This document shows, piece by piece, positions 46,061-55,933 of a stretch of 64,000 nucleotides of DNA. The stretch comes from Streptomyces sp. NBC_00285. GTDB lineage: Bacteria; Actinomycetota; Actinomycetes; Streptomycetales; Streptomycetaceae. Position 1 is the stretch's first letter, and each line of letters starts with the position of its first letter. The notes beneath the pieces were generated by a model. It was not told the DNA's origin. It saw only the letters and a list, made by a program, of their open reading frames with translations, and searched no databases. A program made the translations under genes and the position numbers. The DNA lies in the NCBI RefSeq assembly GCF_036174265.1, contig NZ_CP108055.1, forward strand, positions 6,510,001 to 6,574,000, written 5' to 3'.

Positions 46061-48106
46061 GTGAGACTGTTCACGCGCCGCCGTGCCGCGGCGCTCGCGA
46101 CCGCGGTGGCTCTCGCCGCGGTGGGCACCCTGGCCGCCGCGCCGGGCGCCGCCGCCGACGACGCGGGGCCCTGGCCGGGCACCGAGGGCCGGATCCTGAC
46201 CGACGGACCGGTGCTCGTCACCCCGGCCACCGGAGCGACCGCCCAGGTCCCGAACGCCGGATACGGCTCCGACGGGGCCTGGGCCCCGGACGGCAGCCGC
46301 TTCGTCACCGCCAACGGCCAGGACCTCACCAGCATCCGCCCCAGCGGCGGCTCGAAGTTCACGCTGCCCACGGCCGAGGGCATGCGCTCCAGCGCCGTCT
46401 ACGAGGACCTGACCTACTGGTGGGGCGGCAGCTACGTCGTCTTCTCCACCGGCGGCCAGCTCGCCTACGGCCCCTCCGACGGCTCCTACGCGCCCAGCCC
46501 GCTGCTGACGTCGGCCCAGGAACCGTCCACCGTCTGCGACAGCGACCCGACGGCGAGCCCGTCCGGCCTGCTCGCCTTCGAACGCCGTACCGGCAACTGC
46601 TACGACAACGCCGGTGTCAACGTCTACGACCCGTCCGCGAAGACGGTCAAGCGCGTGTTGGCCAACGCGGCGCAGCCCGCCTTCTCGCCCGACGGCACCA
46701 AGCTGGCCTTCGTCCGCAAGGACACCGACGGCAAGCTCCAGATCTTCACCGCGAAGGCCGACGGCACCGGCGTCAAGCAGGTCACCACGGCCCCCGGTTA
46801 CGCCGTCAACCCGTCCTGGTCGCCGACCGGCACGCGCATCGTCTTCGACGCTCACACCACCGACGACAGCGCCGACGTGCACACCACCGCGTACGTCGAC
46901 CTGGCCACCGGCGGCGTGACGGCCGTTCCGGGCACCCCGCAGGGCAGCAACCCCAGCTGGCAGCCGATGCGGAAGAACACCACCGCCCGGATCTGGGGCG
47001 CCGACAGCTACACCAGCACCATCGCCGGCTCGCGCTGGACCTGGAACAAGGTCGGCGGACACGTCCCCGGTCTGATGGACGCCAAGGCCGCGGTGCTGAC
47101 CAACCGGGACAGCACGGCGTACGCGCTCACCGCGCCCGCGCTGGCCGGCAAGAAGCAGGGGCCGGTCCTGCCGACCCCCAAGACGGGGCTGTCCGCGGCG
47201 GTGAAGGCCGAGCTGAAGCGGGTGCTGAAGCCCGGCGCGAACGTCTACCTCGTCGGCAACACGTCCATCCTGAGCAGCTCCGTCACCACCCAGGTGAAGG
47301 CGCTCGGCTTCACGCCCAAGCGGCTGACCGGCGCGGACCGCTTCGCGACCTCGGTCGCCGTGGCCAAGACCATCAGCACCAGCCCGAAGTACGTCTTCCT
47401 GGCCTCCGGCACGGACGCCTACGCGTCCCTCCCGGCGGCGGCAGCGGCCGGGGCCCAGGGCACGAGCAGCGCGGGCGGCCTCGTCCTCAGCAACGGCAAG
47501 AAGCTGTCCTCGTCGGTGAAGTCGTACCTGAACGGCATCAACCCGAACAAGACCATGGTCATCACGGTGGGCGCGGACGCCAAGTACGCCCTGACCCACA
47601 CGTCGTTCTCCAGGTGGCCCTCCTCGTCCTCGTACTACCCGATCACGGGCAGCACGAAGGAAGCCCTCTCGGTGAACCTCGCCAAGTTCTGGTGGAGCGC
47701 GCCGAGCAACGTGGCGCTCGCCTACTCCGGCTCCTGGCGGGACGGACTGTCCGCGGCCTCGGCGATGAACATCTTCGGCCCCGTGCTGTGGACCTCACGC
47801 CCCACCCTGTCGAGCGCTGTGACGAGCTATCTGCTGCGGGAGTCCGGGAGCACCAACTCCGTGATCGCCTTCGGCGGCACCGGCTCGGTCACGGCGGGCG
47901 CGCTGAGCAGCGCGGGCGCCTCGGCCGCCGCGAACGGTTCCTACGTCACGTACACGCAGTACTACAACGGCGACGACCCCGCGAGCACCCGGACGAGCAG
48001 CCAGTCCCTGCGCTCCGGGGACGGTACGGCGGCCATCCCGGCACGGTCGGGCCCGGTCGGCGTCGACCCGCACCTGGAGACGCTCAGGACGGTCCTGCAC
48101 CGGTGA
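46061..48106 (+). CDS. Secreted PD40-like propeller with cell-wall-binding repeats
   Basis: The 681-residue protein has a signal peptide (LATAVALAAVGTLAAAPGAAA), then TolB/PD40-like propeller units (~residues 40-340, e.g. PAFSPDGTKLAFVRKDTDG). From ~390 to the end lie three cell-wall-binding type 2 repeats (KRLTGADRFATSVAVAKTI and variants). It probably attaches non-covalently to the wall. The start is GTG 46061 with GGGGGATGA upstream. The final 23 nt overlap the convergent methyltransferase gene. Confidence 0.87.
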   Translation: MRLFTRRRAAALATAVALAAVGTLAAAPGAAADDAGPWPGTEGRILTDGPVLVTPATGATAQVPNAGYGSDGAWAPDGSRFVTANGQDLTSIRPSGGSKFTLPTAEGMRSSAVYEDLTYWWGGSYVVFSTGGQLAYGPSDGSYAPSPLLTSAQEPSTVCDSDPTASPSGLLAFERRTGNCYDNAGVNVYDPSAKTVKRVLANAAQPAFSPDGTKLAFVRKDTDGKLQIFTAKADGTGVKQVTTAPGYAVNPSWSPTGTRIVFDAHTTDDSADVHTTAYVDLATGGVTAVPGTPQGSNPSWQPMRKNTTARIWGADSYTSTIAGSRWTWNKVGGHVPGLMDAKAAVLTNRDSTAYALTAPALAGKKQGPVLPTPKTGLSAAVKAELKRVLKPGANVYLVGNTSILSSSVTTQVKALGFTPKRLTGADRFATSVAVAKTISTSPKYVFLASGTDAYASLPAAAAAGAQGTSSAGGLVLSNGKKLSSSVKSYLNGINPNKTMVITVGADAKYALTHTSFSRWPSSSSYYPITGSTKEALSVNLAKFWWSAPSNVALAYSGSWRDGLSAASAMNIFGPVLWTSRPTLSSAVTSYLLRESGSTNSVIAFGGTGSVTAGALSSAGASAAANGSYVTYTQYYNGDDPASTRTSSQSLRSGDGTAAIPARSGPVGVDPHLETLRTVLHR

Positions 48107-49277
48107 CCGCCGTCGCGGGGGCGCCGATCAGCATGGTCGGTGCCCCCGCGACCCGGGTCAGGAACACGGTCGCCGAGTGCGGCCCGTGCTGCTTCGGCAG
48201 AGCCTTCCGCCGCAGCTCCTCCGGCTCGACGGCCGACCCCCGCTTCTTCACGGTCAGGATCCCCACCCCCCGCTCGCGCAGCAGCGCCTTCAACTTCTTG
48301 ACGTTGAAGGGGAGTCGGTCGGTGATCTCGTAGGCGGTGGCGTACGGGGTCGGGTGCAGTGCGTCGGCGGTGACGTACGCGATGGTGGGGTCGATCAGCC
48401 CGCCGTCCACCTCCTCGGCCACGTCGGCGACCAGATGGGACCGGATGACGGCGCCGTCCGGCTCGTACAAGTACCGCCCCACGGAACGGACTTCGGGATC
48501 GGGGAGCCCCCGGCCGAGCAGCGTCCGCGGTCCCGGCAGCAGGGTGGCCCGTACGGCGCCCGGCGCGGTGCCGAACCACAGCACCGCCTCCTTCACGTCC
48601 CCGCCGTCGGAGATCCACTCCGCCTCGGCCGCTGCGGGGACCGCCTCGTGCGGAATGCCGGGAGCGACCTTCAGCGCGGCGTGCGGGGCCTTGAGGGCCG
48701 CTCGCACGGCCCATGACAGCGGCGGCGAGTAGGCCTCCGGATCGAAGATCCGCCCGCGCCCGCCACGCCGTGCGGGGTCCACGAACACGGCGTCGTACGA
48801 GGCCGTGTCGACCTCCGTGACGTCCGCCTCCCGTACGTCGATCAGGCCTGCGAGTCCCAGCGCGTCCGCGTTCGCCCGTGCGGCCGCCGCCGTCAGCGGG
48901 TCCCGGTCCACCGCGAGGACCCGGATCCCGGCCCGGGCCAGCGCGATCGCGTCACCGCCGATCCCGCAGCACAGGTCGGCGACGGAGGTCACGCCCAGGG
49001 CCCGCAGGCGCTCCGCCCGGTAGGCCGCCACACTCGCCCGCGTCGACTGCTCGACGCCGTTCGGCGTGAAGAACATCCGGTTCGCGTCCTCGGCTCCGAA
49101 CTTCGCCGCCGCCCGCTGCCGCAGCCGGGCCTGGCCGAGTGCCGCGGAGACCAGTTCGGCTGGGTGCCCGCGGCGCAGCCGGGTCGCCACGGCGAGTTCG
49201 TCGGCGGGCGCGGTGCCCCGCACGTCGTCGAGGAGAGCGCGGCCTTCGGGGGTGAGGAGGAGGTCGAGGTCGTTCAC
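48084..49277 (-). CDS. SAM-dependent methyltransferase with THUMP-like domain
   Basis: The 397-residue protein has an N-terminal helical region, a class I methyltransferase core (~residues 95-240) with VADLCCGIGGDAIALA and VFVDPARRGGRGR, and a C-terminal THUMP-like extension. The Asp-Pro-Ala-Arg motif is close to that of N6/C5 RNA methyltransferases, so an RNA substrate is likely. The start is GTG 49277, and there is no clear ribosome binding site. The stop overlaps the convergent gene by 23 nt. Confidence 0.85.
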   Translation of the reverse strand: MNDLDLLLTPEGRALLDDVRGTAPADELAVATRLRRGHPAELVSAALGQARLRQRAAAKFGAEDANRMFFTPNGVEQSTRASVAAYRAERLRALGVTSVADLCCGIGGDAIALARAGIRVLAVDRDPLTAAAARANADALGLAGLIDVREADVTEVDTASYDAVFVDPARRGGRGRIFDPEAYSPPLSWAVRAALKAPHAALKVAPGIPHEAVPAAAEAEWISDGGDVKEAVLWFGTAPGAVRATLLPGPRTLLGRGLPDPEVRSVGRYLYEPDGAVIRSHLVADVAEEVDGGLIDPTIAYVTADALHPTPYATAYEITDRLPFNVKKLKALLRERGVGILTVKKRGSAVEPEELRRKALPKQHGPHSATVFLTRVAGAPTMLIGAPATAVTGAGPS

Positions 49278-49367
49278 CGGGTCATTGTGGGCCAGTCGGA
49301 GGACGGCGCGCTCGGGGCGGCGGTGTCGGCCCGAGCGCGATGCCGTGGCCTGCGAGGATCCGGCCTC

Positions 49368-50303
49368 ATGGGAACGGTAGGACAAAACTATAAAAACGGT
49401 GCTTTTTTGGTGGCGATCCGTGGCGGACTCGTCCTCCTGGCGGCGGCCGCCCTCGTCTCGGGCTGCGCCCGGCCGGACGGGACCGACGCGCGGCGGCAGC
49501 AGCCCCTCCAGGCGCCCCCGGCCCCCGCAGCCGACCTCCAGGCCGACAAGATGCGTATCCAGACCGCCAAGTGGCGCGCCGAGCAGGCCCGGACCGCCGT
49601 CGCCAGGCGCTGGGGCCTGAAGAGTGCCCCCCTCACGGCCCCGCCCGCGCCCGCGCAGAAACCGCACATCACCACCCGCCACGGCTTCGAGGTCGACGGC
49701 CACGAGGAGCAGGGGCTTCCGCCGGTCTTCACCACGATCCCCACCCGGCAGAAAATCGTCTTCCTCACCATCGACGACGGCGCCGAGAAGGACCCCGCGT
49801 TCCTGCGGATGATGAGCGAGCTGAAGATCCCGTACACCGCCTTCCTCAGCGACTACCTGGTCAAGGACGACTACGGGTACTTCCGGAAGATGCGGGACGC
49901 CGGGGTCGTGCTCAACAACCACACCCTCCACCACCCCTACCTGCCGGCCCTCTCGTACGCCCGCCAGAAGCACGAGATCTGCGGCATGCAGGACGTCGTC
50001 GAGAAGCAGTACGGCACCCGGCCCGCGCTCTTCCGCCCGCCCTACGGCAACTACAACGAGGACACCCTGCGCGCCGCGAAGTCCTGCGGTGTCCGGTACG
50101 CGCCGATCTGGAACGAGGAGGTCTACGTCGACCACTGGGAGTACCGCGAGGACGACCAGAAGATCCACCCCGGCGACATCGTGCTCAGTCACTTCCGTGG
50201 CCGCGAGGACTGGAAGGGCACGATGCCCGACATGGTCCGCCGCTTCCTGGACAAGGTCACGGCCGAGGGATACGCCGTCGCACGCATCGAGGACTACCTG
50301 TGA
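49368..50303 (+). CDS. CE4 polysaccharide deacetylase lipoprotein, first of a tandem pair
   Basis: The 311-residue protein has a lipoprotein signal (LLAAAALVSGC) and a NodB deacetylase domain (~residues 115-310). The metal-binding pattern is IDDGAEKD (first Asp-Asp) and NNHTLHHPYL (His-x3-His). RPPYGNYN is the third motif. CE4 enzymes remove N-acetyl from peptidoglycan or chitin-like chains. The start ATG 49368 has GAGGAT 8 nt upstream. It overlaps the second copy by 4 nt (GTGA). Confidence 0.9.
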   Translation: MGTVGQNYKNGAFLVAIRGGLVLLAAAALVSGCARPDGTDARRQQPLQAPPAPAADLQADKMRIQTAKWRAEQARTAVARRWGLKSAPLTAPPAPAQKPHITTRHGFEVDGHEEQGLPPVFTTIPTRQKIVFLTIDDGAEKDPAFLRMMSELKIPYTAFLSDYLVKDDYGYFRKMRDAGVVLNNHTLHHPYLPALSYARQKHEICGMQDVVEKQYGTRPALFRPPYGNYNEDTLRAAKSCGVRYAPIWNEEVYVDHWEYREDDQKIHPGDIVLSHFRGREDWKGTMPDMVRRFLDKVTAEGYAVARIEDYL

Positions 50304-51085
50304 GACCGCGGACACTGGTCGCCGCCGGGCTGGCGGCCCTCCTGCTCACCGGCTGCGCCCAGTCCGTCGACCCCATCGAACGGCTGGGCAGGAAGGCGGC
50401 GCAGCGGGTGGGGTCGTACGGGCCGGCCGGGGCGCACGGACAGCCGTACCGCCGCTGGGGCCTCGCCGCCCCGCTGCCCGCGCCCCCGCGACCCCCGGCC
50501 CGGCGCGCGGCCGTGGGCCGGGGGGTCCCGCCGGTGGTGAAACGGGTCCGGACGTCCGACAAGGTCGTCTTCCTCACCTACGACGACGGTGCCGAACGGG
50601 ACCCGCGGTTCGTCGACATGGTCCGTGAACTGCGGCTCCCCGTCAGCATGTTCCTCACGGACAGCGTCGTCGGCCCTGGGTACGGCCACTTCGCGCGCCT
50701 CCAGTCGGTCGGCGCGAGCATCCAGAACCACACCCTCGACCACCCCGCCCTGCGTGGCCTGCCGTACACCGGCCAGCGCGCCGAGATCTGCGGCCAGCAG
50801 GACAAGACGAGGTCCCGCTTCGGCATCCGGCCCCGGTTCCTGCGCCCGCCCTACGGCACGTACGACGCCACCACCCTCCGTGCGGCGGCCGACTGCGGAC
50901 TCTCGGCGATCGTGCTGTGGAGCGTGCCGGTGGAGGGGGAGACCCGGGGGCTGAGGGCAGGCGACATCGTGTCGGTGACGTCGGGAGAGACGACGGGCCC
51001 GACCCTGACGGAACGGACGACGGCGCTGCTGCGGGAGGTGGAGCGACGGGGACTGACGGTGGCGCGCCTGGAGGATTACCTGTAG
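50300..51085 (+). CDS. CE4 polysaccharide deacetylase lipoprotein, second of a tandem pair
   Basis: The 261-residue paralogue of the preceding protein has a shorter linker. The lipobox is LLLTGC. The NodB domain keeps YDDGAERDP, QNHTLDHPAL and RPPYGTYD, so it should be active. It begins at GTG 50300 within the stop of the first copy. The duplicated pair suggests two related substrates, or one form for each step of wall modification. The C-terminal half is more GC-skewed and divergent than in the first copy. Confidence 0.88.
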   Translation: MRPRTLVAAGLAALLLTGCAQSVDPIERLGRKAAQRVGSYGPAGAHGQPYRRWGLAAPLPAPPRPPARRAAVGRGVPPVVKRVRTSDKVVFLTYDDGAERDPRFVDMVRELRLPVSMFLTDSVVGPGYGHFARLQSVGASIQNHTLDHPALRGLPYTGQRAEICGQQDKTRSRFGIRPRFLRPPYGTYDATTLRAAADCGLSAIVLWSVPVEGETRGLRAGDIVSVTSGETTGPTLTERTTALLREVERRGLTVARLEDYL

Positions 51086-51090
51086 GCGCA

Positions 51091-51158
51091 GTCAGCCCGT
51101 CCGGCGTTTGAGGACGAGGCCCTTCGGGCCGAAAGCGGGGGTTTGGGGGCGCGCCCTC
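51091..51158. repeat. Dispersed intergenic repeat of a second family
   Basis: The sequence has CCGGCGTTTGAGGACGAGGC, then an inverted repeat CCCTTCGGGC and a G-rich run (GCGGGGGTTTGGGGGCG). As I recall, this is a common Streptomyces intergenic repeat. It follows the second deacetylase gene by 5 nt. Confidence 0.6.
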
Positions 51159-51213
51159 AGGACGGCCACCCCCACCCACCCGCACCCGAATTCCGCACAG
51201 CCCGCGCGCCGAA

Positions 51214-51240
51214 TTAGCAGTCCGCTTGACCGAGTGCTAA
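51214..51240. promoter_or_regulatory. CIRCE element 1, one mismatch
   Basis: TTAGCAGTC-N9-GAGTGCTAA matches the CIRCE consensus except for one base (AGTC for ACTC). HrcA binds such sites. The -35 box lies inside its spacer. Confidence 0.85.
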
Positions 51241-51255
51241 CCGCGGTCATAGTCT
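51226..51255 (+). promoter_or_regulatory. groES-groEL promoter
   Basis: TTGACC (51226-51231) and TAGTCT (51250-51255) are 18 nt apart. CIRCE1 covers the -35 and CIRCE2 begins near the transcription start. Confidence 0.75.
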
Positions 51256-51260
51256 CGGGT

Positions 51261-51287
51261 CTGGCACTCCCCCCTGGAGAGTGCCAA
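51261..51287. promoter_or_regulatory. CIRCE element 2
   Basis: CTGGCACTC-N9-GAGTGCCAA is a near-perfect inverted repeat of the CIRCE type lying over the transcription start. Confidence 0.9.
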
Positions 51288-51386
51288 CACAGCGACGGGC
51301 AGGTCCGGCACCCGCGACGACGGATCCACCTGGTCGCCACCTCAGACAGTTAACCCCGTGAGATCTCCGAAGGGGGAGGTCGGATC

Positions 51387-51695
51387 GTGACGACCACCAG
51401 CTCCAAGGTTGCCATCAAGCCGCTCGAGGACCGCATTGTGGTCCAGCCGCTCGACGCCGAACAGACCACCGCCTCTGGCCTGGTCATCCCGGACACGGCG
51501 AAGGAGAAGCCCCAGGAGGGCGTCGTCCTGGCCGTTGGCCCGGGTCGGTTCGAGGACGGTAACCGTCTTCCGCTCGACGTCTCCGTCGGCGACATCGTGC
51601 TGTACAGCAAGTACGGCGGCACCGAAGTGAAGTACAACGGCGAGGAATACCTCGTCCTCTCGGCTCGCGACGTCCTCGCGATCATCGAGAAGTAA
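51387..51695 (+). CDS. groES: GroES co-chaperonin
   Basis: A 102-residue GroES with the usual [21 protein letters not shown] start, the mobile loop near residues 20-35 and the C-terminal [13 protein letters not shown]. It caps GroEL. The start is GTG 51387, with GGGGGAGG upstream. It is under CIRCE/HrcA control and co-transcribed with groEL1, with a 150-nt intercistronic segment carrying two hairpins. Confidence 0.97.
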   Translation: MTTTSSKVAIKPLEDRIVVQPLDAEQTTASGLVIPDTAKEKPQEGVVLAVGPGRFEDGNRLPLDVSVGDIVLYSKYGGTEVKYNGEEYLVLSARDVLAIIEK

Positions 51696-51702
51696 AGGGG
51701 GT

Positions 51703-51720
51703 CTGGGGGGTCACCCCCAG
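51703..51720 (+). terminator. Intercistronic hairpin between groES and groEL
   Basis: CTGGGGG-GTCA-CCCCCAG forms a 7-bp stem. A second weaker stem (AAGCAA and TTGCTT around ATT) begins at 51736. Either could attenuate or shield the transcript. Confidence 0.5.
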
Positions 51721-51836
51721 AATTCCCAGCACCCCAAGCAAATTTTGCTTGTGAGCTGCGCCCCGGGCCCCCGCGACCTTATGAAGCCGGGTGTCAGGGG
51801 CGCAGTTCGTTTCACCCACGTTTTCGAGAGGGCTGA

Positions 51837-53471
<1,635 letters not shown>

Positions 53472-53490
53472 GCCCAGCGCTCGAAAAGGA

Positions 53491-53523
53491 GCCCCCGCCC
53501 CCTCGTGAGGGAGCGGGGGCTTT
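53491..53523 (+). terminator. groES-groEL operon terminator
   Basis: GCCCCCGC pairs with GCGGGGGC (53513-53520), followed by TTT. Confidence 0.85.
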
Positions 53524-53552
53524 CCCCTTCGCGGGTCACGGGAGTCGTGCCG

Positions 53553-54242
53553 TCATCCTCCGAGCACTCCCAGCTGTTCCATCAGCCCCGCCCGGTCGTA
53601 CTGCCACCATCCCTCGCAGATCCTCCCGTCCCGGAACCGGTGCCAGGTGGTCCCGGTCATGGTCACGTTCTGCCTGGTCCCGGCGATGCCCGCGAACTCA
53701 CCGGTGTGCTTCCCGGCCCAGGTCCAGCGAGTGCACACCCGGTCGTCCTGCGCGATCTGGTCGTCCACCCGGAAGGTGAACTCGAAGGCCCGCCGCCACC
53801 CTTCGTACACCTCGCGGGAAGCCGCCAGCCCCTGGTCCCCGGGATTCGCGGGATCGTGTTCGAGGTAGTCCTCGTCGTACCGTTCGAACAACTCCGCGGT
53901 GTCACCGCGCCCGGCCCGTTCGAAGAACTCCCGTGCGACGACCGTGTTGAGCTGCTCGTCGCGCACCACGTCGAGATCCGTGAACGTGGGCACCGCGTCG
54001 CACAGCGCGACCATGTCCTGGAAGATCTTCTCCGTCTCCGGCAGCCCGGAGTTGCGCATCGCGTCCTCGTACGACGGGAACTCCACGATCTCGACGAAGT
54101 GCGACGCGTCGGCCCGGTCCTTCCCGACCATCGCGTGCGTCGCGGTGCGCTTCCCCTTGGTCCGCTCGACCCAGGTGTCCATCAGCCGGTCCATCTCGTC
54201 GAAACGGCTGGTCCTGCACTCGATGAGCTGTACGAACGTCAT
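53553..54242 (-). CDS. Fused ABM-like and SnoaL-like domain protein
   Basis: The 229-residue protein has two parts: residues ~1-95 (MTFVQLIECRTSRFDEMDRL) resemble a dimeric alpha/beta-barrel domain, and ~100-225 resemble SnoaL/NTF2-like polyketide-cyclase folds (VAREFFERAGRGDTAELF, HDPANPGDQG, TGTTWHRFRDGRI). SnoaL members may be catalytic or binding-only. The substrate is unknown. GGAGGTGA precedes the ATG. It is upstream in orientation of nothing co-directional, so it is probably a single-gene unit. Confidence 0.78.
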   Translation of the reverse strand: MTFVQLIECRTSRFDEMDRLMDTWVERTKGKRTATHAMVGKDRADASHFVEIVEFPSYEDAMRNSGLPETEKIFQDMVALCDAVPTFTDLDVVRDEQLNTVVAREFFERAGRGDTAELFERYDEDYLEHDPANPGDQGLAASREVYEGWRRAFEFTFRVDDQIAQDDRVCTRWTWAGKHTGEFAGIAGTRQNVTMTGTTWHRFRDGRICEGWWQYDRAGLMEQLGVLGG

Positions 54243-54324
54243 GACACCGTCACCTCCGGCCCCCCTGGGTCCGGTAGTACGCCCCCATTGTCCGCCCTGG
54301 GGCGTCAGCGCGCGCGAGTCGGAC

Positions 54325-55098
54325 CTACTGCGGCCCGTACTTCCGCCCCGTCCTCGACGTGACCCCGCCCAGCAACCCCCGGGGCGCCAGCTTCACGACC
54401 CCCATGAGCGCCTTGTAACGGGGGTCCGGGATCGACAGGGACTTGCCGCGGGCCAGGTCGGCGAGGGCGGCGGCGACCAGCTTGTCCGCGTCGAGCCACA
54501 TCCAGCCGGGGATGTTGTCCGTGCCCATCCCGGCCCGCTGGTGGAACTCGGTCCGCACGAACCCCGGGCACAGGGCCATCAGCCGGACCCCGCTGCCCGC
54601 CAGGTCCTTCGCCGCGCCCTGCGTGAACTGCACGACCCACGCCTTCGAGGCGCCGTACGTCCCGCGGGGCACGAAGGCCGCCACCGAGGCGACGTTCACG
54701 ACACCGCCCCGCCCCCGCTCCCGCATCGCCTCCGCGGCCGCCGACGTCAGCCGCAGCACCGCCTCGCAGTGCACCTTGAGCATCTTCAGCTCGTCGGCCA
54801 TGGAGACGTCGAGATAACGGCCCTTGTTGCCGAAGCCCGCGTTGTTGACCAGGAGGTCGACGGGGGACCTGCGGTCGGCGAGACGGGCGACGACCGCCTC
54901 GATGCCGGGGTCCGTGGCGAGGTCGGCGGTGAGGACCTCCGCCTCGATGCCGTGACGGTCGTGGAGCTCGGTCGCCTGCTCCTGGAGCCGCTTGGTGTCG
55001 CGGGCCACCAGCACCAGGTTGTGCCCGTCAGCCGCCAGCCGCCGCGCGAACGCGGCACCGATGCCCGCGGTCGATCCCGTAATCAATGCCGTTGTCAT
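54325..55098 (-). CDS. Short-chain dehydrogenase/reductase
   Basis: The 257-residue classical SDR has TGSTAGIGAAF (NAD(P) site), NNAGFG, the catalytic Ser and YGASK (Tyr and Lys). The cofactor is probably NADPH, given ARDTKR after the second strand. The substrate is unknown. TAACCT lies 6 nt before the ATG with no ribosome binding site. The gene is upstream of the SnoaL-type gene on the same strand (82-nt gap). Confidence 0.9.
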   Translation of the reverse strand: MTTALITGSTAGIGAAFARRLAADGHNLVLVARDTKRLQEQATELHDRHGIEAEVLTADLATDPGIEAVVARLADRRSPVDLLVNNAGFGNKGRYLDVSMADELKMLKVHCEAVLRLTSAAAEAMRERGRGGVVNVASVAAFVPRGTYGASKAWVVQFTQGAAKDLAGSGVRLMALCPGFVRTEFHQRAGMGTDNIPGWMWLDADKLVAAALADLARGKSLSIPDPRYKALMGVVKLAPRGLLGGVTSRTGRKYGPQ

Positions 55099-55104
55099 GG
55101 CGCA

Positions 55105-55110
55105 AGGTTA
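55105..55110 (-). promoter_or_regulatory. -10 box of a leaderless-type promoter
   Basis: TAACCT, 6 nt before the SDR ATG on the minus strand. Confidence 0.45.
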
Positions 55111-55184
55111 GTGACCCGGACCAGGTGCGTCCGACTGGTCCACAGGGCCTCCGGACCGGTGCGGACGCGCGGGCCGAGGACCGG

Positions 55185-55853
55185 TCACGCGCTGTGCTTC
55201 GCCACGTACTCGCGCGCCGACCTCAGCAGCTCCGGATGGAGTGCCCCGCCCGCCGCCAGCAGCCGTGGCTGGAGCGGCCGTTCGGTGGTCATCGCCCGGA
55301 ACACCAGGGCGACCGTCACCTCGTGGTCCGGCCGGCGCACGATCTCGACCGGGTCCCCGGCACGGATCTCACCGGGCTCGATCACCCGCAGATACGCCCC
55401 GGGCGCGCCTCTCTGCGTGAACCGCTTCACCCACCTCCGCTCGTCCATGTGGCCCTGGAAGGTGCCGCACGGGATCCGCGCGCTGGTGACCTCCAGCACC
55501 ACCTCGGATCCGATCAGCCAGCGTTCGCCGATCCGCGCGCCGGAGACGTCCACACCGAGGGTCGTGAGGTTCTCACCGAAGAAGCCGTTCGCCAGCTCAC
55601 GCCCCAGCTCGCGCTCCCAGTCGTCCATGTCCTCGCGCGCCATCGCGTACACGGCCTGGTCGTCACCGCCGTGGTGCTGCTTCTTGCACACCGCGTCCCC
55701 GGCGAGCGCGCTGCCTCCGATGCCCTTGGGACCGGGCGCGGTCACCCGCACCGGCCCCTGCTCCGGCCGCTTGTCGATCCCGGTCAGGCCTTCCGGGTTG
55801 TCCGTGTACGGCACGGCCTTCGCACGGCCCAGATTCACCGACAAAAGCTTCAT
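55185..55853 (-). CDS. MOSC domain protein (YiiM-like)
   Basis: The 222-residue protein begins MKLLSVNLGRAKAVPYTDN and carries the MOSC domain (~residues 40-180), with KQHHGGDDQAVYAMARED, FGENLTTLG and ITSARIPCGTFQ-like CGTF including the conserved Cys. MOSC proteins bind or transfer molybdenum cofactor-linked sulfur or handle N-hydroxylated substrates. TACCGT lies 6 nt before the ATG and there is no ribosome binding site. It is divergent from the LysR regulator with an 80-bp shared spacer. Confidence 0.9.
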   Translation of the reverse strand: MKLLSVNLGRAKAVPYTDNPEGLTGIDKRPEQGPVRVTAPGPKGIGGSALAGDAVCKKQHHGGDDQAVYAMAREDMDDWERELGRELANGFFGENLTTLGVDVSGARIGERWLIGSEVVLEVTSARIPCGTFQGHMDERRWVKRFTQRGAPGAYLRVIEPGEIRAGDPVEIVRRPDHEVTVALVFRAMTTERPLQPRLLAAGGALHPELLRSAREYVAKHSA

Positions 55854-55859
55854 GGCGGC

Positions 55860-55865
55860 ACGGTA
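55860..55865 (-). promoter_or_regulatory. -10 box of a leaderless-type promoter
   Basis: TACCGT, 6 nt before the MOSC gene ATG on the minus strand. Confidence 0.45.
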
Positions 55866-55921
55866 GGCGATCGGTACCCAAAGGTGCTGTGCATTATTCG
55901 GCGATCTGCCAAAGAGACGCT

Positions 55922-55927
55922 TATCCT
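55922..55927 (+). promoter_or_regulatory. -10 box of a leaderless-type promoter
   Basis: TATCCT, 6 nt before GTG 55934 of the LysR gene. Confidence 0.5.
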
Positions 55928-55933
55928 CGGAAG

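Larger units (their letters stand above)
51086..51386. other. Intergenic region upstream of groES
   Basis: This 301-bp stretch has no gene. It holds a dispersed repeat (51091-51158), two CIRCE elements, a promoter and a ~125-nt groES leader. Confidence 0.7.
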
